From Thermococcus sp. M36 (lineage in GTDB: Archaea > Methanobacteriota_B > Thermococci > Thermococcales > Thermococcaceae), in contig NZ_SNUH01000001.1 in the NCBI RefSeq assembly GCF_012027355.1, positions 310,001 to 374,000 on the forward strand: a stretch of DNA of 64,000 bases. Direction: 5' to 3'. This document shows positions 36,908 through 45,217 of the stretch, piece by piece. The position numbers were made by a program, and so were the translations under genes. The notes under the pieces are model-generated. The model was not told where the DNA came from. It searched no databases and was given only the letters and a program-made list of their open reading frames with translations. The stretch's first letter is position 1. Every line of letters starts with the position of its first letter.

Positions 36908-38350
36908 TTACTGCCGTTTAAATACCTCGCTGAAGACCCTCTGCGCGTATTCCCTGAGTGTGAGGCCTTCTTTTTTCGAAAGTCTTTCCAGCATCTTCTG
37001 GGAAAAACTGCCATACTGTGCGGCCTTTTTCTCCCTTCCAGCGATCTCCTCGGGGAGGCCGAGCTCAACGGCGGCCTTCCGCAGAACGGCCTTCCTCACC
37101 CCGCCGCCTATCTTAGCCTCCAGAGGTGTGCCGAGCGCCGCCGAGACAACCGAAAGGTCAAGGAACGGGAAGCGTCCCTCCACGGCGTTGAGCATGGCTA
37201 TCTTATCGTCTCTCGCTAGGTTTTTCTCCCCCATTTCACACAGATCCTTCTCCATGAGCTCCGGTCTCCGGAGGTATTTGGCATAGCCCCCGAACAGCTC
37301 GTCCGCACCCTGGCCGCTGAGGAGCACCTTCACACCGTCCCTTGAGGCCAGCTTTGTGGCAAAGTACAGGGGAAGGCCAATGGCCAGGTTCATCGGGTTC
37401 GGCTCCTCTATCGCGAAGACCACTTCCCTGACCGCACCGGCGATGTCCTCCTGGTCAAAGACGTACTCCTTGAGGGGCAGTCCCAGCAGGTCACTCGCCC
37501 TCCTCGCCCACTCCAGGTCGGGGCTCCCTTCGGCCCCTGCGGTGTACAGGACAACGTCCGAATGCTCCGAGGCCAGGAGCGCCACAAGGGAGCTGTCAAT
37601 GCCTCCGGAAAACAGGACTCCGACTTTTTTTGGTGTCCTGATCCTCACTGCGTGGGCCAGCGTTTTTTTGACGGCCACTACCGCGGTTTCCAGGGGGAGC
37701 CGCCGCCTCCTGAGTTCCATCAAGCTGAAAACCTGCTTCCTGGAGACCCCCTTTTCAGAGATGACAACAAGCTCGCCGGGGTTTACCGGGACGGTCTCCC
37801 TCCCGATTGCCCACAGCACCTTCTTTTCCGATGCAAAGAAGCCGTCGGTGGAGTAGTAAAGGGGCCTGACGCCCACCGGGTCACGGAAAAGGTATATCCT
37901 CCTCCCGTCGCTGAGGGCTACGGCGTAGTCGCCGCTGAGAATCTCCATTGCCGCCCCCACAGCTCGCTCTATCCCCGCACCCCCGTCCATAAAGAACTCG
38001 ATAAGGCGCAGGATGACCTCACTGTCCACGTCCGTTTCAAATGACACCCCCTTGCCCTCGAGCCAGCCCCTGACCTGGGGGTAGTTGTATATCTCCCCGT
38101 TGTGGGCCAGCACGAACTCATTGTAAAAAGGCTGGGTGTAGTCGAGGGAGCCCGTCATGGCGAGCCTGCACTGGAGGATGCCGATGCTTCCGTCCGGGAT
38201 CTCTCCTACCTTTGAAAAGTCCTTCGACTTAAGGACACCGGTGTCCGTCCACACACCGAAGGCGTCCTCTCCCCGGTGTTTCCCGGCCTGGATCATCGTT
38301 ATCAGGTGCTCTTTCAGGTTCTCACCGATGCCTCCAGCTATCAGGCACAC
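36908..38350 (-). CDS. asnB: Asparagine synthetase (glutamine-hydrolysing)
   Basis: A 480-aa class B enzyme making Asn (or a related amide) from Asp, Gln and ATP. The start is GTG 38350, because family enzymes need Cys as residue 2: this gives M-C-L-I-A-G-G, and GGTGGGGGAC precedes it; the frame to 38404 would bury the Cys. The glutaminase domain has CRLAMTGSLDYTQPF and AHNGEIYNY; the synthetase PP-loop is LFSGGIDSSLVALLA at about residue 243, followed by SGQGADELFGGY. Some residues around the glutaminase pocket vary, as in archaeal homologues. Confidence 0.92.
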   Translation of the reverse strand: MCLIAGGIGENLKEHLITMIQAGKHRGEDAFGVWTDTGVLKSKDFSKVGEIPDGSIGILQCRLAMTGSLDYTQPFYNEFVLAHNGEIYNYPQVRGWLEGKGVSFETDVDSEVILRLIEFFMDGGAGIERAVGAAMEILSGDYAVALSDGRRIYLFRDPVGVRPLYYSTDGFFASEKKVLWAIGRETVPVNPGELVVISEKGVSRKQVFSLMELRRRRLPLETAVVAVKKTLAHAVRIRTPKKVGVLFSGGIDSSLVALLASEHSDVVLYTAGAEGSPDLEWARRASDLLGLPLKEYVFDQEDIAGAVREVVFAIEEPNPMNLAIGLPLYFATKLASRDGVKVLLSGQGADELFGGYAKYLRRPELMEKDLCEMGEKNLARDDKIAMLNAVEGRFPFLDLSVVSAALGTPLEAKIGGGVRKAVLRKAAVELGLPEEIAGREKKAAQYGSFSQKMLERLSKKEGLTLREYAQRVFSEVFKRQ

Positions 38351-38473
38351 GTCCCCCACCGCATAGACTCTCTGAAAGGATGAGATAAGGGTTCCCGTTT
38401 TCAACGTGGGAAAGTTATGAGAAAGGAGCCTCCGCGGTGAAAGGATGTTCAGACAGTGTCGGGACAGCCTGAA

Positions 38474-39217
38474 CTATGTGAGGTCGCCGCAGGTGCAGTA
38501 GTGCTCGTAGGCGAGGGTTTCCAGTTCGTCGAACCCCTCCCCCGTCCTCGCAGAGAGGTATACAACCCGCGTTGGGGGCGCGAGCTCTGGAAAGACCGAA
38601 CACATCCTGTAGGCCAGCAGTGCCCCTGTGGACGGCTCCAGCTTCAGCCGTGATGTCAGGTATTCAGCGTCATCGAGGTACTTTTTATAGCTGGAGAGGT
38701 CGGCCACGGTGTCCACCTTGTTCATCGCGGGGACGGTGGTGGTTCCCAGGCGGAGGTCTATCATGAGGCCAAAAAAGCGGACAAAGCAGAAGTCGGAGGG
38801 CCTCCTCAGGATTTCGGGGCCGAAGAGGTAGACCGAAAGGGGCTCAGGAAGGCCCTCCACGAGCCTCACCCCGAACTCGTGAAATAGAAACGTCTCCATC
38901 TGGCCAGGAGTGTCAATCAGAACGTAGTCGTTCTTCCGATCCAGGGCCAGCACCCGCTCGGTGTACTCTTCAACCGCCGGCAGGAGCCTGTCGTAGCTCT
39001 CAACTATCGCCCCGTTGGGGCCATACCCCTCGTCCATCAGCTCCCAGGCCGTCACGTGTTCCCTCACATCTATGTCCGGCGTATACAGGATCCTTTTGAC
39101 GCCCGTATCGAGGTTAACGTAGGCAACACTGAGGCCGTTTTTTTCCAGGTACTTCCCAAAGGCCCCCGTCAGCGTCGTTTTTCCGCTCCCCGCAGTGCCG
39201 ATGAACACCATTATCAT
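38474..39217 (-). CDS. GPN-loop GTPase
   Basis: A 247-aa GTPase with Walker A GTAGSGKTT (residues 7-15), the GPN insertion GYGPNGAIVE (about residues 69-78), DTPGQME and the base-binding NKVD. It is the archaeal relative of Gpa1-3/XAB1 and of PAB0955 from Pyrococcus abyssi, which forms a homodimer. Its eukaryotic homologues help assemble RNA polymerase II; the archaeal role is unknown. The ATG overlaps the stop of the MinD gene, indicating coupling. Confidence 0.93.
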   Translation of the reverse strand: MIMVFIGTAGSGKTTLTGAFGKYLEKNGLSVAYVNLDTGVKRILYTPDIDVREHVTAWELMDEGYGPNGAIVESYDRLLPAVEEYTERVLALDRKNDYVLIDTPGQMETFLFHEFGVRLVEGLPEPLSVYLFGPEILRRPSDFCFVRFFGLMIDLRLGTTTVPAMNKVDTVADLSSYKKYLDDAEYLTSRLKLEPSTGALLAYRMCSVFPELAPPTRVVYLSARTGEGFDELETLAYEHYCTCGDLT

Positions 39218-39951
39218 CTCATCACCCTTGACTTGAAGCCTGCTATCCTTGTGATCCTCTCTGCGAGCTCCATGAAGGCCTTCGCCCCGTCTGATTTGGG
39301 CTTGTACTCGACCACAGGCATCCCTTCGAGCGTGGCCTCCCTGACGGCCGGATCCTCCGGAATGACCGCTAGGAGGGGTACCTCCATGACCTCCTCGGCA
39401 ACATCGGGTGGGATATCGGTGTCGCTCCTCCCGTACCTGTTGAGAACGAAACCAAGAACCGCCAGTCCTGCCTTTTTCAGCACTATGCCGACCTTCATTG
39501 TATCCGTGATGCAGGAAATCTCTGGGTTCGTGACCAGCACGACCTCCTCCCCGCTCATCGTGGCGTTCATGGCATCCATCTGGAGACCCGCGGGGGAGTC
39601 TATGATCACGAAGTCAAACTCCTCCTTTAGGGGTTTTATTATGCCAGGGAGCTTACGCGGATCCGCCCTGATAACGTGCTCCCAGTCTATCGATGCGGGG
39701 ATCAGGTGGACATTTTTGTATCTGGTGGCGTAGATGGCCTCCTCTATGGTGGCGTTCCCCGCGAGGACGTCATGGATCGTGGTGCTGGCGTCGTCTATCC
39801 CCATGACTAGGCTGAGGTTCGCCATTGTGAGGTCTGCGTCCACTGCACAGACCCGGTAGCCCATTTTGCCCAGCGCGATTGAAAGGTTGGCCGTCGTGGT
39901 TGTCTTCCCAGTGCCCCCCTTACCCGATGCGATTGAGATAAGCCGCCCCAT
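39214..39951 (-). CDS. minD: MinD/ParA-family ATPase
   Basis: A 245-aa deviant Walker ATPase: GKGGTGKTTTTANL at residues 8-21 (signature Lys in KGGTGKT), DADLTMANLSLVMG, VIIDSPAG and a C-terminal amphipathic-type helix (AFMELAERITRIAG) that could bind membrane. Archaeal MinD proteins position cell-surface and motility structures rather than FtsZ. ATG 39951 is the family start; the upstream codons of the longer frame are not homologous. It is divergent from the PINA gene and coupled to the GPN GTPase gene downstream. Confidence 0.9.
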   Translation of the reverse strand: MGRLISIASGKGGTGKTTTTANLSIALGKMGYRVCAVDADLTMANLSLVMGIDDASTTIHDVLAGNATIEEAIYATRYKNVHLIPASIDWEHVIRADPRKLPGIIKPLKEEFDFVIIDSPAGLQMDAMNATMSGEEVVLVTNPEISCITDTMKVGIVLKKAGLAVLGFVLNRYGRSDTDIPPDVAEEVMEVPLLAVIPEDPAVREATLEGMPVVEYKPKSDGAKAFMELAERITRIAGFKSRVMR

Positions 39952-40060
39952 CCCGGCATCAACCCCAGACTTTCTGGCATGTAAACCTTTATGAACCTTT
40001 AGTTGTAGCACCCCTTTGGGGAGGGAGGAGAGAGTCTGAAGAACTTTTGAGGTGAGAAAG

Positions 40061-41869
40061 ATGAAAGTGTTTGTTGCCGATACCAGTGTCATTGTTGACG
40101 GCAGGCTTACCCAGTTCCTTTCAACGCTGGGAGAGAAGGTCAAGGTGGTCATCCCGGAAGCGGTCATTGCGGAGATAGAGCACCAGGCCAACGAGGGGAA
40201 GGCCATAGGTCATGTAGGACTTGAGGAGCTCAAAAAGCTCCGCGAGATGGCGGACAGGGACGAGATACTCCTGGAGTTCCACGGCGAGAGGCCCGAGCTC
40301 TGGCAGATAAGGAAGGCAAAGGCCGGCGAGATAGACAACATGGTCAGGGAGGTGGCCCAGACCCTCAGCGCCACGCTGATCACCGGCGACCAGGTGCAGA
40401 GGGACATATCCATAGCAAAGGGCATAGACGTCATCTATCTGACCACAAAGAAAGAAGTCAAGCACCGCTTGGAGGATTTCTTCGATGAAACAACGATGAG
40501 CGTCCACCTCAAGGCCAGCTTAAAACCCCTAGCCAAGAAGGGGAGACCCGGAGAATGGAGGCTCGTTCCGGTTAGGGACGAAATCCTTACCGACGAGGAG
40601 CTTGAGGAAATAGCGGACGACATCGTCGAGAGGGCCAGGAGAGACCCGGAGAGCTTCATAGAGCTTGACGAGCCCGGAGCGACCGTTGTCCAGCTCAGAA
40701 ACTATCGCATAGTCATAGCTAGGCCCCCCTTCGCCGACAGGATTGAGATAACAGCTGTAAGGCCTGTCAAGAAGCTCAGCATAGAGGACTACGGGCTGAG
40801 CGAGAAGCTCCTTGAGAGACTGAAGGAGAGGGCCGAGGGGATACTCATAGCAGGTGCCCCGGGGGAGGGTAAGACGACCTTTGCCCAGGCCTTGGCCGAG
40901 TGGTACGCTAGCATGGGCAAGATTGTAAAGACCATGGAGAAGCCGCGCGACCTTCAGGTGGGGGAGGAGATAACCCAGTACACGGCCCTGAACGGCAGGA
41001 TGGAGCTCACCGGCGACATCCTCCTTTTGGTCAGGCCGGACTACACGATATTCGACGAGATGAGAAAGACGAGCGACTTCAAGATATATGCCGACCTTAG
41101 GCTGGCAGGTGTCGGAATGGTCGGCGTCGTCCACGCCACCAAGCCTATCGATGCAGTCCAGCGCTTCATAGGAAGGGTCGAGCTGGGGATGATACCCCAG
41201 ATAGTGGACACGGTCATCTTCATAAAAGCCGGCCGCGTCGCCAAGGTTCTCACACTCGAATACTTAGTCAAGGTGCCCAGCGGCATGAGGGAGGAAGACC
41301 TTGCCAGGCCGGTCATAGAGGTCAGGGACTTCGAGACCGGTGAGCTGGAGTACGAGATTTACACCTACGGCGAAGAGGTAAGCGTCGTCCCGGTGAAGAA
41401 GGAGGAAAAGGCCCCAGCGTTGAGGCTCGCCGAGAAGAGGCTCAAGCAGGAGATAAAGAAGTTCCTGCCCGATGTCTACGCCGAGGTGGAGATAGTCAGC
41501 CCGCACAAGGCGGTAATCTACGCCGACGAGTTCGACATCCCGGCGATAATCGGCAAGAAGGGAAAGAGAATAACTGAGCTGGAGAAGAGAATAGGTATAA
41601 GCATCGACGTCAAGAGCTTCGCCGAGAGGGAAGCGGAGAGACCCAAGGAGAAGATACCCGTTGAGGTCGAGGAGAAGAAGAAAACAATAGTCCTCCGCGT
41701 TTCCCCGGACTACGCAAAGAGGCCCCTCAAGTTCTACGGCGGCGAGCAGTACGTCTTCACTGCAACGCCCAGCAAGAAGGGTCTCGTGAAGGTCAGCAAG
41801 AGCACGCCGATAGGGAAGGAGCTCAGGAGGCTCATCGAGGCAGGGATTCCGATATGGGCCACGGCGTGA
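40061..41869 (+). CDS. pina: PIN-ATPase-KH protein (PINA type)
   Basis: A 602-aa archaeal protein with three parts: PIN domain (residues 1-130; acidic FVADTSVIVDGRL and later ATLITGDQVQRD), VirB11/PilT-like ATPase with Walker A GAPGEGKTTFA at about residue 265 and Walker B-like YTIFDEMRKTSD, and KH-type domain with IIGKKGKRITELEKRIG near residue 495. A Sulfolobus homologue (PINA) drives Holliday-junction branch migration with Hjc and Hjm. GGTGAGAA precedes ATG 40061; it is divergent from minD. It is followed by two small membrane protein genes. Confidence 0.9.
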   Translation: MKVFVADTSVIVDGRLTQFLSTLGEKVKVVIPEAVIAEIEHQANEGKAIGHVGLEELKKLREMADRDEILLEFHGERPELWQIRKAKAGEIDNMVREVAQTLSATLITGDQVQRDISIAKGIDVIYLTTKKEVKHRLEDFFDETTMSVHLKASLKPLAKKGRPGEWRLVPVRDEILTDEELEEIADDIVERARRDPESFIELDEPGATVVQLRNYRIVIARPPFADRIEITAVRPVKKLSIEDYGLSEKLLERLKERAEGILIAGAPGEGKTTFAQALAEWYASMGKIVKTMEKPRDLQVGEEITQYTALNGRMELTGDILLLVRPDYTIFDEMRKTSDFKIYADLRLAGVGMVGVVHATKPIDAVQRFIGRVELGMIPQIVDTVIFIKAGRVAKVLTLEYLVKVPSGMREEDLARPVIEVRDFETGELEYEIYTYGEEVSVVPVKKEEKAPALRLAEKRLKQEIKKFLPDVYAEVEIVSPHKAVIYADEFDIPAIIGKKGKRITELEKRIGISIDVKSFAEREAERPKEKIPVEVEEKKKTIVLRVSPDYAKRPLKFYGGEQYVFTATPSKKGLVKVSKSTPIGKELRRLIEAGIPIWATA

Positions 41870-41917
41870 TCCGAAACTTTTTATAGTTTTATTCATTCTT
41901 TCCCATGGTGGTAATTA

Positions 41918-42148
41918 GTGGAGACGGCTGACGTTCCGGCGATCCTTGCAGCACTCTTTTTCATGACCATTATAATGATGCCGTTTGTTGCAGGAGGTAA
42001 TGTAGTGATGAAGCTTCTCTTCGGAATTCTGCTAATTGTGCTTCTGGTTTATCTCGTCATGAGAGTCTCGGAGCTGGACGACAGAGTTGAATCCTTGAGG
42101 AAGGAGCTGGAGAACCTCAGAAGAGGATTGAGTAAGGAGGCTGAGTGA
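41918..42148 (+). CDS. Small membrane protein with coiled-coil tail
   Basis: A 76-aa protein from GTG 41918 with two hydrophobic stretches (residues 8-25 and 31-47, LLFGILLIVLLVYLVM) and a coiled tail (RVESLRKELENLRRGLSKEAE). TATA-like CTTTTTATAG precedes it at 41877-41886. It abuts the next small gene at 42149, which has the same build. Function unknown; an anchor or assembly factor is possible. Confidence 0.68.
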   Translation: METADVPAILAALFFMTIIMMPFVAGGNVVMKLLFGILLIVLLVYLVMRVSELDDRVESLRKELENLRRGLSKEAE

Positions 42149-42376
42149 ATGGCCGGGGAAAGCGGTATGGAAGCTGTGGGTGCGGTCATCAGCGCCGTTG
42201 GTCTGGTGCTCCGCGTTATGGGCGGCATCGGTGTCGGTCTATTAATCACGGCCATTGGACTGCTGACGTGGAAGGTGGGGGAGGTGCAGAGGGAGTTTAT
42301 GGAGAGGATAGAAGCACTTGAGAGGGAGATTGAGGAAATAAAAAGGAGCCGTGGTGTCCATGATCCAGAAGGATAG
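42149..42376 (+). CDS. Second small membrane/coiled-coil protein
   Basis: A 75-aa protein with a hydrophobic N-terminal half (residues 8-42: VGAVISAVGLVLRVMGGIG, then LLITAIGLLTW) and a coiled tail (EALEREIEEIKRSRG). The ATG directly follows the stop of the gene at 41918, so they are cotranslated. Glycine-rich spacing within the hydrophobic part suggests a helical hairpin. Not recognised; the two genes look like a matched pair behind pina. Confidence 0.65.
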   Translation: MAGESGMEAVGAVISAVGLVLRVMGGIGVGLLITAIGLLTWKVGEVQREFMERIEALEREIEEIKRSRGVHDPEG

Positions 42377-42442
42377 AGTCCCCTGGGCAAGGGCATCGAG
42401 AAGTGGATCAAGGGCACTAAGCGTGAAGAAAGCTCCAGCTAA

Positions 42443-42498
42443 GGCTCAGCTGCGAGGGTACTCATCACCCCTCAGCTAGCGAAATTGTCTTCATCGCC
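42443..42498 (-). ncRNA. Box C/D guide sRNA, predicted 23S rRNA guide
   Basis: On the minus strand: C box GCGATGA, guide AGACAATTTCGCTAG, D' box CTGA, C' box GTGATGA, guide GTACCCTCGCAG, D box CTGA, with closing GGC/GCC. Total 56 nt, with canonical spacing. The D' guide is complementary to UAGCGAAAUU, the conserved 23S segment that contains U1939 (E. coli numbering). By the box-plus-five rule the methylated nucleotide would be the C in UAGC (about C1934). The second target is unassigned. A TATA-like TTAAAAAA lies about 25 bp upstream at 42520-42532, so it has its own promoter. Confidence 0.85.
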
Positions 42499-42519
42499 GG
42501 AGTTTGTTCTCGCAAGGTT

Positions 42520-42532
42520 TTTTAACCCTTTT
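42520..42532. promoter_or_regulatory. AT core promoter shared by maf and the C/D sRNA
   Basis: GGTTTTTTAACCC at 42520-42532 is AT-rich and partly palindromic, so TBP could use it in both directions. The maf ATG at 42547 is about 20 bp to the right (with GGAGGGA before it), and the sRNA 5' end near 42498 is about 25 bp to the left. Both distances suit archaeal start sites. Confidence 0.5.
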
Positions 42533-42546
42533 CCGGAGGGACTACC

Positions 42547-43101
42547 ATGCTGGTTCTGGCATCGGGAAGCCCCAGGAGGCGGGAACTGCTGGCAGGGTTC
42601 ATCCGGGATTTCAAAGTAGTCCCGAGCAACGTCGAGGAGAGCTGTCACACCGATGACCCGGTTGAATGTGCCCTTGAGCTAGCCAGGGCCAAGGCGTGGG
42701 CGGTCTACAACCGCGTAGGAGGCACGGTAATAGGCGCCGATACGGTCGTCAGCATAGACGGCCACGTCCTTGGCAAGCCTAAAGACGAGAAAGACGCCTT
42801 CAGGATGCTGAAGCTCCTCAGCGGGAGGGTTCATCGGGTCACGACGGGCTATTGCATCGTCCACCGCGGCGAGGAGCACTCCGGGGCAGTCGTGACAGAG
42901 GTAAAGTTCAGGGAGCTCGACGATGAGCTGATCTGGGCCTACATCAGAACTGGAGAGCCCATGGACAAGGCCGGTGCCTATGGCATACAGGGGAGGGCCG
43001 GCCTCTTCGTTGAGTGGATCAGGGGTGACTACTACAACGTCGTCGGATTTCCTCTGGAGATTGTATGGAAGCTGAAGGAACTGGGCTTTGAGGTCATATA
43101 A
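42547..43101 (+). CDS. maf: Maf-like nucleotide pyrophosphatase
   Basis: A 184-aa member of the Maf/HAM1-like family that hydrolyses non-standard or modified NTPs (dTTP/UTP, m7GTP types). Signature LASGSPRRREL at residues 4-14, GADTVVSIDGHVLGKPKD near 60-77 and YGIQGRAGLFVEWI near the C-terminus. GGAGGGA precedes ATG 42547. It ends upstream of the CRISPR leader. Substrate class cannot be told with certainty. Confidence 0.93.
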   Translation: MLVLASGSPRRRELLAGFIRDFKVVPSNVEESCHTDDPVECALELARAKAWAVYNRVGGTVIGADTVVSIDGHVLGKPKDEKDAFRMLKLLSGRVHRVTTGYCIVHRGEEHSGAVVTEVKFRELDDELIWAYIRTGEPMDKAGAYGIQGRAGLFVEWIRGDYYNVVGFPLEIVWKLKELGFEVI

Positions 43102-43113
43102 CACACTGAAAGG

Positions 43114-43130
43114 TTCTCTTTTTCAGAGAA
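43114..43130 (+). terminator. Hairpin after maf
   Basis: TTCTCT (43114-43119), TTTTC loop and AGAGAA (43125-43130) form a six-base-pair stem 12 bp beyond the maf stop, with T residues inside the loop and few after it. It could end maf transcription before the CRISPR leader. Support is from sequence symmetry alone. Confidence 0.35.
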
Positions 43131-43566
43131 TTCCCGTCTGAATCAATATTCTCTAAGAAGAAGTCGAGTCTAACGTCAGGGAGTCTTTAATAATCCATTG
43201 TTAGTATCTGACGAATTGTTACACAAATTCAGGTATTTCATGACGAAAATTTTTCAAGGTCTCCAAAAAGGCCCATTAAACACGCTAATGAGTCTACCCT
43301 CAGATTAAATCGTTCATTTTTAGGATTCCGACCGTTAAAATATCATAACTGCAGATCGGGCCCTTCTTTGTCCCCCGGAAGTCTCATGAACATGGTTGTC
43401 CATAATTTCGGAGGCGCTGTAGCATGTCTGGGCTACACCACCGCGCCATTTTCCCGCCCCGAAAAGAAGGGCGGAGGTACCGTTTTGAAGACCTCTCTGG
43501 AGTAAAGCTTATAAGAATTGGGCCCTCTTATCCTTTTGTATGGCAAAAGAAGGAAAAAGCCGCCCT
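43131..43566 (+). promoter_or_regulatory. CRISPR leader and promoter
   Basis: About 435 bp without open coding frame, AT-richer than the genes around it. The stretch directly before the first repeat holds a TATA-like box CTTATAAG (43508-43515), about 50 bp from the first repeat. The array repeats are perfect at this side and decayed at the other, so this side is the leader, and the array is transcribed rightwards. New spacers should insert at 43567. I see no other gene or RNA in this stretch. Confidence 0.75.
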
Positions 43567-45205
43567 GTTCCAATAAGACTCTAGGAGAATTGAAAGTGAA
43601 CGAGATGGGCATTAACAAGTCGCAATTCTTCAAGTTCCAATAAGACTCTAGGAGAATTGAAAGAGGTTCTCCAGAGCTTGGCGTCGGCGCTCCAGCAACT
43701 TGTTCCAATAAGACTCTAGGAGAATTGAAAGGAGGAGGCGTGGTGGTTAGGGTTAGGAACAGAATCGAGTTCCAATAAGACTCTAGGAGAATTGAAAGCA
43801 TAGTTAGGGCCAGTCACAAGGACAGGTGTGTCTTCCGTTCCAATAAGACTCTAGGAGAATTGAAAGGGCGTGGTAGGCGTAGATGAGGATGTCGTCGAAG
43901 TCAAGTTCCAATAAGACTCTAGGAGAATTGAAAGGACTCCGGCTACGTGCTGGCGCTGTCATACATCATACTCGTTCCAATAAGACTCTAGGAGAATTGA
44001 AAGTGCCGGCAGAACCGACGATGTAGCCGAGCCAGGCCGCATCTCGTTCCAATAAGACTCTAGGAGAATTGAAAGTTGAAATCGCTCTTCCGAGCGGCGC
44101 CAGCTCCTTCACCGTTCCAATAAGACTCTAGGAGAATTGAAAGTTTTATCCCCGGCGTTGGCCAGCCCGCTCTTGGCGAGGTTCCAATAAGACTCTAGGA
44201 GAATTGAAAGCTTGAAGTTGTCCCAGAGCTCCTTAACGAGGTTGCTTGTTCCAATAAGACTCTAGGAGAATTGAAAGGAGCCTTCGAGTCCAGAACCAGC
44301 ACCTTCGGCGAGATTGTTCCAATAAGACTCTAGGAGAATTGAAAGGTGGCGTCCAGCAGTCCCTGGAGCTTGAACCCCCTTGAGTTCCAATAAGACTCTA
44401 GGAGAATTGAAAGATATTTTTTATTTTTCGGGATCATTGCTTTGAAATTGTTCCAATAAGACTCTAGGAGAATTGAAAGTGAGCGCCATCGGAAAGCCCT
44501 CGACGGTCAGGAACCTCGTTCCAATAAGACTCTAGGAGAATTGAAAGCATTATAAAGCTCCCACGCCGGGACTTCCGGGATGTCAGGTTCCAATAAGACT
44601 CTAGGAGAATTGAAAGAGAGGAGCCCCCGAAAGGCCTTTCGCTCGTGTATAGGGTTCCAATAAGACTCTAGGAGAATTGAAAGAATGCTTGAGCTTCCAG
44701 CCTATGAAGGGCAACTCGGGTTCCAATAAGACTCTAGGAGAATTGAAAGGAAGACCGGCCTGCTCCTGGCCCTTGCCTATATCATACGTTCCAATAAGAC
44801 TCTAGGAGAATTGAAAGCTCTCCTCATCGCTCGGAGCAAGGTGTAACATTTCGGGTTCCAATAAGACTCTAGGAGAATTGAAAGAAGAGGTAGGTCGTCC
44901 TCTTGATGACCTTGATGTCAGTTCCAATAAGACTCTAGGAGAATTGAAAGCTTCTTACGCTTGAGGACGAAGCTCATTCTTTCACCTGTTCCAATAAGAC
45001 TCTAGGAGAATTGAAAGAAAGTTTGATATTCGTATATCACTGTTTGTTGGTGGTGTTCCAATAAGACTCTAGGAGAATTGAAAGGTAGGGGGTAGGATTG
45101 TGATTGTTTCAGTAGAACCAGGTTCCAATAAGACTCTAGGAGAATTGAAGAATATTTCCATAATGTCGGCCGTATCGGCGCCCGCCTCGTTCCAATAAGA
45201 CTCTA
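43567..45205 (+). CRISPR. CRISPR array, 25 repeats, 24 spacers
   Basis: Repeat unit of 30 bp starting GTTCCAATAAGACTC and ending GAATTGAAAG; 23 copies are identical, starting at 43567, 43634, 43702 and so on to 45055. Copy 24 (45122) lacks one A at the end, and copy 25 (45189) keeps only the first 17 bp. Spacers are 36-42 bp. The repeat type is that of Thermococcus/Pyrococcus arrays, whose crRNAs carry an ATTGAAAG 5' tag. No cas gene lies in the window, so Cas proteins must come from elsewhere. The array ends 12 bp before the stop of the PHP gene on the other strand. Confidence 0.98.
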
Positions 45206-45217
45206 CAAGAACCAAAT

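Noticed and set aside
43433-43801. Frames running through CRISPR repeats
   Set aside because: The repeating NSPRVLLEQ peptide comes from the repeat unit itself; same for 45069-45359.
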